From positions 37,979,001 to 38,043,000 of the forward strand of contig NC_091262.1 of the NCBI RefSeq assembly GCF_042477335.2: a DNA stretch of 64,000 nt, in the 5' to 3' direction. Of this stretch, positions 33,606 to 42,989 are shown in pieces. Below the pieces are notes generated by a model. It saw only the letters and a program-made list of their open reading frames with translations, was not told the DNA's origin and searched no databases. How positions within the stretch are numbered: the first letter of the stretch is position 1; each line of letters starts with the position of its first letter. This DNA is from Ovis canadensis (Eukaryota; Chordata; Mammalia; Artiodactyla; Bovidae). Both the position numbers and the translations under genes were made by a program.

Positions 33606-34448
33606 AGGGAGCGCTGACAACTAGGAAATGCAGAAAATAAGGGGGCTGCTCCTAAGTTAAACTAGAAGAGCAGCAAGCACAGGATGAAAAGAGGAAAACA
33701 CACGAAGAGCAACAACAGTGCCAACAGAAATAAGCCGGGATGTGTTCACCCACAAAGAAAATATCTGTGCCATTCGGAGGAGGAGCCCGCCAGCCCTTGG
33801 AGGGACAGTTGGAACCGGAACAAAAACCGAGGCCATGGTCAGCAGTGCCCACCGACACGGCCTGAGTGGCGTGGTGTCACTCACCGGCTTCCTGTGTCCC
33901 CAGAGCTGCTGGGGGTGACATCTGAGTGCTGAGGCCAGGCAGCGTCCCCAGGTGAGCTAAGGCATCCCTGCTCTCCTTCCAGTGCTGCTGTGGGGCTCTC
34001 TGTGGGCGGCCACCCTCATCGCCTGCTCTGCCACCCGCTGGCGCCGGGCTGTCCCCCTGGGATCCTTTCAGCCCTTGAGCTTGGGTGTTCCCAGCCCTCT
34101 GCTACGCCGGACTGGGACGCAACTCAGGACTTGGGCTTGAGATATCAAGGAGACCGTGAATCTGGAAGGACACAGCCCTGGGGCCCTGGAGTGAGCATGT
34201 GAGAAGAGCAGGAGAGCAAAGCCCCCTCCGGGAGGCAGCAGAGCTGGGGAACGTGCCCACACCCACCACTGCCTGTGGCACAAGTGCCTCTTCTTTGCCT
34301 CTCCTTGGCCTGAAACAGACCCCAGCTGCTGCTGCTCCACAGGTGATTCCTAAACATGCACATCCTGCAAGAACTATTGTCCTGCTGCTCTGGGGCTGCC
34401 TAAGTGTGCTCAGGAGCGTCAGACAAGTGGGGCTGCCACGCCTGCTGG
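33606..34448. other. Non-repetitive spacer, no gene recognised
   Basis: Several short open frames (for example 33684-33932, 34068-34340) have no family resemblance or conserved splice sites. Confidence 0.45.
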
Positions 34449-35058
34449 TGGGGGAGGGCCTGATGCTGGACTAGGGTCTGATGCTGGACTAGGGCCTGAT
34501 GCTGGACTAGGGCTTGATGCTAGGGAAGGGCCTGAAACTGGAGGAGGGCCCTGATGCTGGGGGAGGGCATGATGCTGGGGGAGGGCCTGTTGCTGGGGGA
34601 GGGCTTGATGCTGGGTAGGGCTGTTGCTGGGGGAGGGCCTGATGCTGGAGGAGGGCCTTATGCTGGGGGAGGCCCTGATGCTGGGGGCAGAACATCTGAT
34701 GCTGGACTAGGGCCTGATGCTGGAGGAAGGCCTGATGCTGGGTAGGGCCTGTTGTTGGAGGAGGGCCCGGATGCTGGACTAAGGCCTGATGCTGGGGGAG
34801 GGCCTGACACTGGGGGAGGGCCTGACACTGGGGGAGGGCCTGATGCTGGGGGAGGGCCTTATGCTGGGGGAGGGCCCTGATGCTGGGGGAGGGCCTGATG
34901 CTGGGGGCGGAACATCTGACGCTGGACTAGGGTCTGATGCTGGGGGAGGTCCTGATGCTGGACTAGGGTCTGATGCTGGGGGAGGTCCTGATGCTCGACT
35001 AAGGCCTGATGCTGGGGGTTAAATGTCTGATGCTGGTGGGAAGGTCTGATGGTGGTGG
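34449..35058 (+). repeat. 18-bp minisatellite, about 33 units
   Basis: Units of the type GGCCTGATGCTGGGGGAG and CTGATGCTGGACTAGGGC repeat for about 610 bases. Because 18 is a multiple of three, frames stay open and give artificial MLGEGL repeats on one strand and Gln/Pro/His repeats on the other. A longer-range block (GGGGGCAGAACATCTGATGC and its partner GGGGGCGGAACATCTGACGC) recurs about 220 bases apart, so there is higher-order structure. G-runs suggest quadruplex potential. Confidence 0.97.
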
Positions 35059-35149
35059 GCAGCCTGCTCCCAGATGTACACAGAGTTGTGATTATAAATC
35101 TCTATGAGAAATCTTTGTTTCATACTTCCTGACCACCTTGCTATGTTCT

Positions 35150-35280
35150 TTTTTTCTGAAGCATAATTGCTGTGCAATATCGGTTTGATTTCTGCCGGAC
35201 AGCAACATGAATTAGCCATAGGTGTACGTGTGTCCCCTCCCTCTTGAATCTCCCTCCCACCTCGCCCTGCTACATTCTTG
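35150..35280 (-). mobile_element. L1 3' fragment (antisense)
   Basis: GCATAATTGCTGTGCAATAT, GACAGCAACATGAATTAGCC and GAATCTCCCTCCCACCTC resemble the antisense L1 3' end. Confidence 0.7.
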
Positions 35281-35506
35281 TTTGTATGGATATATGAATA
35301 ATAAAGACTGTTGACTAAAATAACATGAAAAGCTCCCACACACAAGTGTGCACACGTACACTCCCTAGTGCATCTTTCGGGTCCACGTCAGGGTTGCCCT
35401 CGGCCTCCCAGCCCTGGGATCCACGGTGAGCCTCGACACCTGCACTTTGTTCCCACCCTCGGCCTGCTGCCCACGCCTCAGCAGCAGAGGGGCCCTGTCC
35501 CCGCAG

Positions 35507-35646
35507 GTGCTGAACTGATGGAGTCCCTTGTCTCCGGAGCCAAGGACATGAATACCAGGTCAATCGTCCTTTGGGGACACCAATACTTCCACCTTCTAGC
35601 CTTGCCATTGTATCCATCCGTTTCTCTTAACAGAATGTCCGTGTGA
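35507..35646 (+). CDS. Candidate terminal exon of the liprin-like gene
   Basis: A pyrimidine-rich CCCTGTCCCCGCAG acceptor precedes 140 bases that complete the phase-1 codon left by 32306 and run 45 codons (AELMESLVSGAKDMNTRSIV at the start, ending NRMSV) to a TGA. An AATAAA lies about 115 bases further on (35760). The protein does not resemble liprin SAM or linker sequence. Phase agreement has a one-in-three chance, so this is only a candidate. Confidence 0.3.
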
Positions 35647-35743
35647 TGACACGGGCTCCCATTACCAGCTCTGGTCTGTTCTCATTGAGAGTACAGCTTA
35701 CCCTCAGCACTCTTTATTGGCAGTGGGAATTTTGCTTCAGTCC

Positions 35744-35749
35744 TTTATT
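35744..35749 (-). promoter_or_regulatory. Possible poly(A) signal AATAAA (minus strand)
   Basis: TTTATT on the plus strand reads AATAAA on the minus strand in TTTCAATAAAGGACTG. It would end the AT-rich minus-strand unit at 35720-36958. Confidence 0.35.
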
Positions 35750-35759
35750 GAAAGAAAGC

Positions 35760-35765
35760 AATAAA
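35760..35765 (+). promoter_or_regulatory. Possible poly(A) signal AATAAA (plus strand)
   Basis: AATAAA in GCAATAAATAATAC, about 115 bases after the stop of the candidate terminal exon at 35646. Such hexamers also occur by chance in AT-rich DNA. Confidence 0.3.
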
Positions 35766-36964
35766 TAATACTGTGATAAAAAATAGTTCCAAAGTAGACT
35801 GTACATACTTTGTCACATATTCAGGAAGTTCACAAAACATTAATAGAAAATCAGAATGTTAACAATGAATTGTACAAGGAAAGGCAGAACACACATGTAA
35901 AGAGACGTGCCATCTGTGTCTGCTGAGAGATCAGCTGCATAATAAGGCACCATGATCTGAACGCATCTCTTGCTGGCTGCTTTAATGTGCTGCTGAAAAA
36001 GTAAAAGTTATATTTGCTACTTATACTATCCAAAATGGCTATGTCATCAAAATCTAAACATGTATGCCTAGGTCCATTCTTTAAACATGTTTACAAACAG
36101 ATGTAAAGAGATGATTTACATCAGAAAAATAAGGCCTTTGTCAGAGCTGCACTATGCTGTCTGTCTGTCGGGGATGTGGCGCCCTCACTGTCCAGCTCGA
36201 TGGCTCCGCAGCGGGTGCAGGGCATCGCGATTGGTCCTCGAAGAGTCTCACCGGAGAGGAGGGATCTGGGTCCACAGAGACTAGGTTACAGGAGAGATTT
36301 TCATAGTCGTCTTCTAGTTATCCTTTCAGCCCAAATTTCATTAGAAGCTCACATTTAACACCCAGTGCTTTTAAATCGCTTCACGCTGCAGACGAAAAGC
36401 ATTTCTTCCCAGAAACAAAGTACAGTTTAGGTCAGTCGTTAAAATACAACAATTGGTTGAAATTAAGTTTGCTCATTTCAGAGTGATTGTTGGAGAGCTT
36501 GGTTACATTCGGGAAGGATAATGCACACCATGTCATGATGATTTTACAATCGCAGTAAAACCCCTTCTCTCATGGCTTAACATTTAAAAATTAAACAAGA
36601 ATAATGACAATAAATGCATCATTTGCAAAGGCCCTATATTCATAGGATTTATACAGACAAGTATTACAGTACAATCATTTGAAAGACTAAAATCAGGTAT
36701 CAGAACATGAACTGATCTGAAAGGATATTCATAGCCTGGATATACAAGAAAAAGGAAGTATATAAATGAAGTCATAAGTTTACATAAATATAAGGAACAT
36801 TTTTTTTCTCTGGTATTCATGAATTTTTCACTAATTAAAAACTCTGTATAAAATATCTTATGGTCCAGATAACAAGTATTGACAGATTAAAGATTGCATC
36901 AAGTTCAAAATGTAGCCTTTGTTGTATTCTGGACGCTGTATAATCACCTACCGAAGTACTGCGG

Positions 36965-37607
36965 GTAAACTGGAAACAAACACATAGACGAGTCAGTCCT
37001 GGGCACCAGGCAGCTGGTGCCCGAGCCCCTCCTCTCCAGACACCCCACCCCTCCCCATTCTGGGCTCCAGCTGCTTTGAGAATTCAGAGAAACGTGAAGG
37101 ACCAAGCAGATCAAGGAGAGAACTCTGTGGCTGACTTTATTCTGACATATAGCTAAAAGCTGCTGGTAAAAAAACTGAAAACCCAATCCAGCTTTCTAGC
37201 TGAGACGTGAACAGGACAGAGCAGACAGCCTCCTGCTCTCAGAGTGGCTCGAGCAGGCTGGGCTCCCGGGCTGGACCCACCAGAGGACCGCCCAGAGCAG
37301 CTCCTGCAAGGGAGGGTGGCCCCTCAGTGGTGGCTGACCCCCAGATGCCAGGGCACTTCTGCGTTAAACACTGGCCTCTGGATGAAGAGGCCCAGGGCAG
37401 GGCAGCCCTGTGACCCCTGATGCTCTGGGCCCTGTTCCCTCCGAGAACGTGCACGCAGGGCATGGCCAGCAGCACTGCTGCTGTGGGAGGGACACCCGTG
37501 TGCACGAACGTGAGGGAGACCGGGCCATGTTTTACAGGATAGGTAAGGGCACGTATTAGTGGAAATTACCCTAAAACTTGGTGTTTTAAAACTACAGCCT
37601 TATTCTT
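36965..37607. other. Spacer, no gene recognised
   Basis: GC-rich at 37200-37500; frames on both strands overlap and lack support. Confidence 0.45.
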
Positions 37608-38150
37608 CTCGTTCAGTCACTCAGACATGTCTGACTCTTTGTGACCCCATGGACGGCAGCATGCCAGACCTCCCTGTCCTTCACCCTCTCTCAGAGTTTG
37701 CTCTAACTCACGTCCACTGAGTCGGTGATGCCATCCAACCATCTCATCCTGTTGACCACTTCTTTTCATGCCTTCAATCTTTCAAGCATCAGAGTCTTTT
37801 CAAGTGAGTCGGCTCTTCCCATCAGGTGGCCCAAGTATTGGAGCTTCAGCTTCAGCATCAGTCCTTCCAATGAATACTCAGGGTTGATTTGCTTCAAGAT
37901 TGACTGGTTTGATCTCCTTGCTATCCAAGGGACTCTCATGAGCCTTCTCCAGCACCACAGTTAAACAAAGCATCAGTTCCTCGGTGCTCAGCCTTCTTTA
38001 TGGTCCTGCTTTCACATCCGTACTTGACTACTGGAAATACTATAGCGCTGACCAGACGGATCTTTGTCAGCAAAGTGATGTCTCTGTTTCTAATACGGCA
38101 TCTAGGTTTGTCACAGCCTTTATTACATCGCCATTTCTAATGGTTCAGTG
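37608..38150 (-). mobile_element. BovB LINE 3' fragment (antisense)
   Basis: GTTCAGTCACTCAGACATGT, GAGTCGGTGATGCCATCCAA, TTCAGCTTCAGCATCAGTCC and CATCTAGGTTTGTCACAGCC are antisense BovB 3' wording. Confidence 0.92.
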
Positions 38151-38357
38151 TAGTTTGGTTCTCTGATACTGAGTCTCACCAGATTGGGGCTGTGGTCCCT
38201 TCAGGCCTGAATGGAAAGGACATGCTTCCAAGCGTACACATGAGGTGGGGGCTGGATTCAGTTCTTGGGGGCAGTTGGCAGGAGGCTGTCCTTTGTCCTT
38301 GTGATGTGGGCCTCTCCGTTTATTGTTTATTGTGATGAGGGCCTCTCCATTTATTGT

Positions 38358-38562
38358 TTGTTAGTCACTCAGTCATGTCAGACTCTTTGTAACCCCATGG
38401 ACTGTAGCCTACCAGGCCCCTATGTCCGTGGAGTTCTCCAGGCAAGAATACTGGGGTGGGCTGCTATTTCCTTCTCCAGGAGATCTTCCCAACCCAGGGG
38501 TCAAAGCCAAGTCTCCTGCATTAGCGGGCGGATTCTTCACGGCTGAGCCACCAGGGAAGCCC
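38358..38562 (-). mobile_element. Bov-tA SINE (antisense)
   Basis: TTTGTAACCCCATGGACTGT, GGCAAGAATACTGGGGTGGG and GAGCCACCAGGGAAGCCC. Confidence 0.93.
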
Positions 38563-38587
38563 AGTCCTCTCCATATGTGTGTATGTA

Positions 38588-38800
38588 CATGCTAAGTCGC
38601 CTCAGCTGTGTCCGACCCTTGGCAACCCTGTACGAGGCTCCCTCTGTCCATGGGATTCTCCAGGCAAGAATACTGGAGTGGATTGCCATGCCTTCCTCCA
38701 GGGGCTCTTTCCAATTCAGGGATTGAACTGGCATCTCTTGGGTCTCTAGCAATGGCAAGCAGGTTCTTTACCCCCAGTGCCACCAGGGAAGCTCAGGCCT
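38588..38800 (-). mobile_element. Bov-tA SINE (antisense)
   Basis: CATGCTAAGTCGCCTCAGCT, GGCAAGAATACTGGAGTGGA and CAGTGCCACCAGGGAAGCTC; in tandem with the previous copy. Confidence 0.92.
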
Positions 38801-39469
38801 CTCCATAGGCTTGCACAAAACATGGCAGCTTGTTTCATCAGATCAAGTGAGTGACAGGAGGTGGGGGAAGTCAGCATCCTTTTACCCTGATCTTGAGACA
38901 TCCCACTGCTTCTGTTGATCCATTTCTCTGTATTTTGTCTGAAATTCTGACAGGTCTGAGATCCTACTTCTGAGTTAACGAGTTACCTTACCACAGTTAT
39001 TTATATGAGTCTTTATGAGTGTGCACGTATACCTGGGTAGCATGTATTTATACCAGTATACAAGTGTATATGTATGCATACAAACATACATGCTAGCCAA
39101 CTGTATACACACCAGCCCATCATGAGATCTCTGGATCAAGCATCAGACTGTTTCGTTGCCGAGTAAACTTAGCCCTGGTTCCCCACAGGGGGAGAGGGTA
39201 GAGGCATGTGTACCTGTGTGTGCAATGGGGTGTATGCATAAATTCCAGGTTATGAAACTCAGAGCTTAAATAGATGGCTGACGCATCTGCTCCTGCTCTC
39301 CTCCTCAGTAGGAAAGATCCTGTATTTTCTTCTGGAACAGAAACAAAGCCTCTTTCGGAGGAAAGAAGCCTAGAATGTGAGTACGTGGCCCTGATCGGCA
39401 GGGGACAACCTCTAGCCGCTACAGGGCGGTAGCCAACCTCTCCCTTCTAAGGCGTGTCAACTATTTGTG
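38801..39469. other. Spacer
   Basis: No gene or named element; 39000-39110 is rich in short TGTATA/CATACA runs. Confidence 0.5.
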
Positions 39470-39697
39470 CTTGTTGCGTGCTAAGTCGCTTCATTCATGT
39501 CTAACTCTTGGCAACCTATGGACCTTAGCCCACCAGGCTTCTTTGTTCATGGGATTCGCCAGGCAAGAATACTGGAGTGGGTTGCCATGCTCTCTTACAG
39601 AGGCTCTTCTTGGCCCAGAGATGGAACCAGCAACTCTTAGGTCTCCTGCATTGTCAGGGAGGGTTCTTTACCACTAGCACCACCTGAAAAGTCCTGT
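39470..39697 (-). mobile_element. Bov-tA SINE (antisense)
   Basis: GTGCTAAGTCGCTTCATTCA, GGCAAGAATACTGGAGTGGG and CTAGCACCACCTGAAAAGTC. Confidence 0.9.
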
Positions 39698-40437
39698 TAA
39701 CCCTTCAAACAGCCTTTAAGCAAAGTTGGCCACAATCTTTGCTCAAAGAACTTAAACTTTAAGCAAATCTGAAAAATGTCATGTCCATTTTATAAATTGA
39801 AAATAATAGGATTAAAGGCCAGAAATTTGTCCCCAGTAGTAAGGATAAGCTGGGTGCACACAGTCTCTCTGCCTGGATGATAAACATTCACTCTATAGAA
39901 TTTCATTAAATACATATACACTTTTAAAGATTTTTTGACATCCCCCAATAGTTTGAGTTGGACAAATAGAAAATACAAAACTCAGTTTTTGGAATAGATT
40001 CCAGAAAACCGTGAAGTGACTTTTCACCCATCCCTTTCCTGGGTCCTGAGTCATCTTGGCCTTTTTTTTTTCTTGACTCCTCAGACTCGGGTTTTACCGT
40101 GTCTCAGCACTTGACTGTCTTCCTCTGGATTCTTTTGTCTTTTCTGTCCTCTTGGGCACACCTCATGCTCTCCCTGCTGAATCACAGCAAAAGGTCTCTG
40201 GCTTTGACAGCTGTGTCTTTCCTCCATTATGCTACCATCCCACAGGAGTCTGGAATCTTCCTGATGCAAACCACTTCCCAGGATTTCCACCTCTTCCTCC
40301 CTGGAGAGTGTCCAGACAATGTCTTATTCAGCACTTGGTTTTTGCTCCATTCTCTGAGTTGCTGAAACCATTTCCACACGAACGATCATTTTAGTCTACC
40401 TATTAGCCTTGTTAAATAATCATGGATTTTAGAGACA
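39698..40437. other. Spacer
   Basis: Overlapping frames at 40081-40394 on both strands have no recognisable relative. Confidence 0.45.
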
Positions 40438-40648
40438 TTTGGGCTTCCTCGGTAGCTCAGATGAGGAGGAATCTGCGTGCAATGCAGGAGACCTGGATTC
40501 AACCCCTGGGTTGGGAAGATCCCCTGGAGAAGGGAATGGCAACCCATTCCAATGTTCTTGTCTGGAGAATCCCCTGGACAGAGGAGCCTGGCAGGCTACA
40601 GTTCATAGCTTGCAAAGAGTTGGACACAACTGAGTGACTAACACACAT
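40438..40648 (+). mobile_element. Bov-tA SINE
   Basis: TTGGGCTTCCTCGGTAGCTC, GGATTCAACCCCTGGGTTGG (B-box), GATCCCCTGGAGAAGG and GACACAACTGAGTGACTAAC. Confidence 0.93.
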
Positions 40649-41009
40649 ATAGACATTTATGTGACAAAATGTTTTTGTAGTATTATTCAAATGTCAAAAA
40701 CTTCAAAATAATTAAAATGTTCCCAGTGGGATTCTGGTTAAGTTACTGGTGTTAGACCCATACAGTATGTTAGGGAGTTATCAAAAGTAACATTGTAGAA
40801 AAATAATTAGTGAAATGAAAAAATGTTTAAAAAAAAGGTGTTTAAAAATGTTTAGAGGGAAAAACAAGATTATTAATAGTAGTTACCTGTGGTGGTTTTA
40901 AGGCAGGTGCACAAATTCTTTGATCTTTTTCTTTCAAGATACATAGCTGAACATGGGGTGCAATTAGTGAGCCATCTGTAATCATTAGGACATGGCAGAG
41001 GTGGCTATC

Positions 41010-42205
41010 CATGACCAGCTGCTAAAACTGGGATCGCTCTTCCAGATCGAAGGGCCAGCAACAAGCCGTCACAGCAAACAGTTCCTCAGGACAGTGCGGT
41101 AACCGTCTTTTAGGGCACGCAGCCATGTCAAAGGGGTCCCTGTCCACGTAGGGCATTTGGCCCAGAGTCAAAAGCTAGCTCCCACAGCATCCCTCTGAAG
41201 GCCCGCAGGTCACTGGCACTGGAGAACTCGTTATTAACCAGACTTTCAAGGGCCGTCCACCAAACCCGCCTGTTCTCATTGTCCCCCAGGCAATGACAGA
41301 GTCCATGGGGAACACGTCTCTGCAGACAGCATTGTCTGCGATCTTAACTTGAAGTGTGTCCTCAGCGACACGGTTCCTAACAGCCACATCTTGGTGGATG
41401 ACTTCCCTGCTGGACAGATAGCTCATTCCTCAGGCAATCTGAACAGTCATGTGAACCAAGGCTTGTTGAGACGCCGCCTGTGGATTATGGGCCTCTACTA
41501 ACTGGCGCTGCCATAAAAACAATCTAAGATTCCCCCAGTTCATGTAAGCCAATATCCCCAAGGGCTTTTCTCCTTCTATACACACCCTGGTGACAGGAAG
41601 AAGATTTCTGTGATGAAGACCGCACAGCTTACAGCTCTCAGTGAGCATCACTGTCACCCGAATTTCAGAAGCTTGATCTTTATCCGTTTTTACAAATCCT
41701 TGCTTTTCTTTATCTGGATCTTTTTCTTTTTCTCCTTTAGCCACAGAGTTTATTGTTTGAATATGTGCAGCTGTTATTCTATACACTTTTAATGTCTTCC
41801 AAAACTCTATGCTCCGCGTTTGCTAGGTCGCTTCACTCTCCGTTTTATTCCACGCTTCCGTCAAGCAGTGTTTCCCCGAATCACAGTCTGCCTGGCTGTG
41901 CACTGTTGCTGTTCAGTCGCTAAGCTGTGTCTGTCTCTGTGTGATGCCATGGACTGTAGGCCACCAGGCTCCTCTGTCCCAGGCAAGAATTTCCCAGGCA
42001 AGAGTACTGGAATGGTTGCCATCCCTTCTCCATATTTGGATCTTTTTCATCTACTAAGATCCCATGGAAAATATGCTCAAAACACCTTATTGAAGTTCAT
42101 CTTTTAGAATTATCCTCTCCCTGGATATTGCGATATCCTTCACCTGAGCGCTGGCCTCCGAAAGAGTGAAACTTCTCAGATCGTTCTCCTGTCTTCTACC
42201 CTGCT
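41010..42205 (-). pseudogene. RYK: RYK processed pseudogene (kinase domain), SINE-split
   Basis: On the minus strand, intron-free sequence follows the intracellular part of RYK, the Wnt-binding receptor-like tyrosine kinase: NDLRSFTLSEASAQVKDIAI near 42150, ISRERIILKDELQ, then KDQASEIRVTVMLTESCKL, LHHRNLLPVTRVC, AYMNWGNLRLFL, MSYLSSREVIHQDVAVRN (catalytic-loop region) and TLQVKIADNA. RYK carries DNA in place of DFG and that is kept. After FPMD the frame shifts, though NNEFSSASD and ACCW remain visible, and an in-frame stop lies near the end (QF* before QLV). Extracellular domain, transmembrane segment and C-terminal end are missing. A SINE-containing insertion occupies about 41727-42033. Clearly non-functional. 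Confidence 0.92.
41727..42033 (-). mobile_element. SINE-containing insertion inside RYK pseudogene
   Basis: The RYK homology breaks and resumes around duplicated 15-base flanks: ATCTGGATCTTTTTC (41712-41726) and ATTTGGATCTTTTTC (42034-42048), a target-site duplication with one mismatch. The high-coordinate part (41905-42033) is Bov-tA-like (CCATGGACTGTAGGCCACCA, GGCAAGAGTACTGGAATGG). The rest up to an A-rich tail at the low end is unassigned. Confidence 0.85.
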
Positions 42206-42985
42206 TGAGTGAAAATAAAAACAAAAAACCAAACTCTGTCGCTATGTCAGATACGATATCATCAACACAGTTCAGAAGGGACAATGCAAAACAAATTTTT
42301 AAACAAAAGCATGTTTATTATGCAATCTGAGACAAAGTGCAATCAGGAGGGAGCCTGATTAGACTTTAAAAGAAAAGGCACTCAGGAGTGAGTCTGGAAT
42401 CAGAAGCAGCTTTGATATTTGTTGGACTGTGATCCTCAGCCACTTTTGCCTAAACACACAGAATGGATGGGTCTGGTGCCCTGTGTGCTGGGCTGCAGGC
42501 CCAATTTCTTAACACAGGGCAGATGAACTGGGCCCACCACCCCTGTGCTCAGTGGGCAAAGCTGAGTCGCTCTCCTGTCCTCATGGGGCTAGCGGGAGGG
42601 ACTGACTGAAGACAAAGTGCCATGGGTTACACTGCGGAGGGGTGTGATGCAGGGAAGGTGCCGATTTTATTGATGGCAGCCCCATCCACCTCTTCTTCCA
42701 TCTTCCTGGCTTCTTCCAATTCTCCTGGATTTAACACCAGTTAACCTCAACTTTGGCCCCTTACCTAGATTTCTCAAGAATTTCATCTGTGTATAAATAG
42801 GAGGAGGAAAAACAAATTAAAAAATAAACCTTTTTGCTGTGCTCAAAGACTCAGCATCACCATCCTGCTCTTAAAAACGGAGTATAGCACCAGAACACTG
42901 CATCTTATTCCCTTTCATTTCCTTTCATAGTAGTTGAAAATAACATGAGGTGCTTTGACCGAAAGTCAAGCTTGTTCTAGACCCG
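42206..42985. other. Spacer
   Basis: No gene or named repeat recognised. Confidence 0.5.
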
Positions 42986-42989
42986 TTGA

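Larger units (their letters stand above)
9082..35646 (+). pseudogene. PPFIA1: PPFIA1-derived (liprin-alpha-1-like) gene copy, coding status unresolved
   Basis: Twelve exons (10293-32306) encode segments that align in order with liprin-alpha-1, from the ELNVCREQL region through the linker ending KEALG. Liprin-alpha-1 is a cytoplasmic scaffold whose N-terminal coiled coils bind active-zone and focal-adhesion partners and whose C-terminal SAM repeats bind LAR-type phosphatases. Identity per exon is about 70-100% by eye, much lower than expected for the true orthologue, so this is a paralogous copy retaining introns. Equivalents of the first PPFIA1 coding exons, one exon between 16772 and 20950, about two between 22370 and 24195, and all SAM exons were not found. 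Adding a candidate first exon and last exon and skipping 11939-11989 and 12696-12797 leaves 1980 bases, 660 codons including the stop, without frameshift. Broken splice sites argue for decay; frame-preserving indels argue for coding. Typed as pseudogene as the cautious choice; it may be a real fast-evolving gene. Confidence 0.8.
35720..36958 (-). other. Possible minus-strand terminal exon and 3'UTR, gene unknown
   Basis: The reverse strand has a TTTACCCGCAG acceptor-like site (AG opposite 36959-36960), then AT-rich sequence with no mobile-element signature for about 1.2 kb, ending in CAATAAAGG (AATAAA opposite 35744-35749). This looks like a last exon plus 3'UTR. Depending on phase, coding would end after YFGR or after a longer stretch. 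I cannot name the gene and see no upstream exon with confidence. Confidence 0.3.

Noticed and set aside
33066..33620. 184-codon minus-strand frame
   Set aside because: Composed of BovB tail and Bov-tA SINE sequence; such frames recur wherever these repeats occur.
34554..35022. Frames made of MLGEGL repeats
   Set aside because: Direct translation of the 18-bp minisatellite, whose unit length keeps any frame open.
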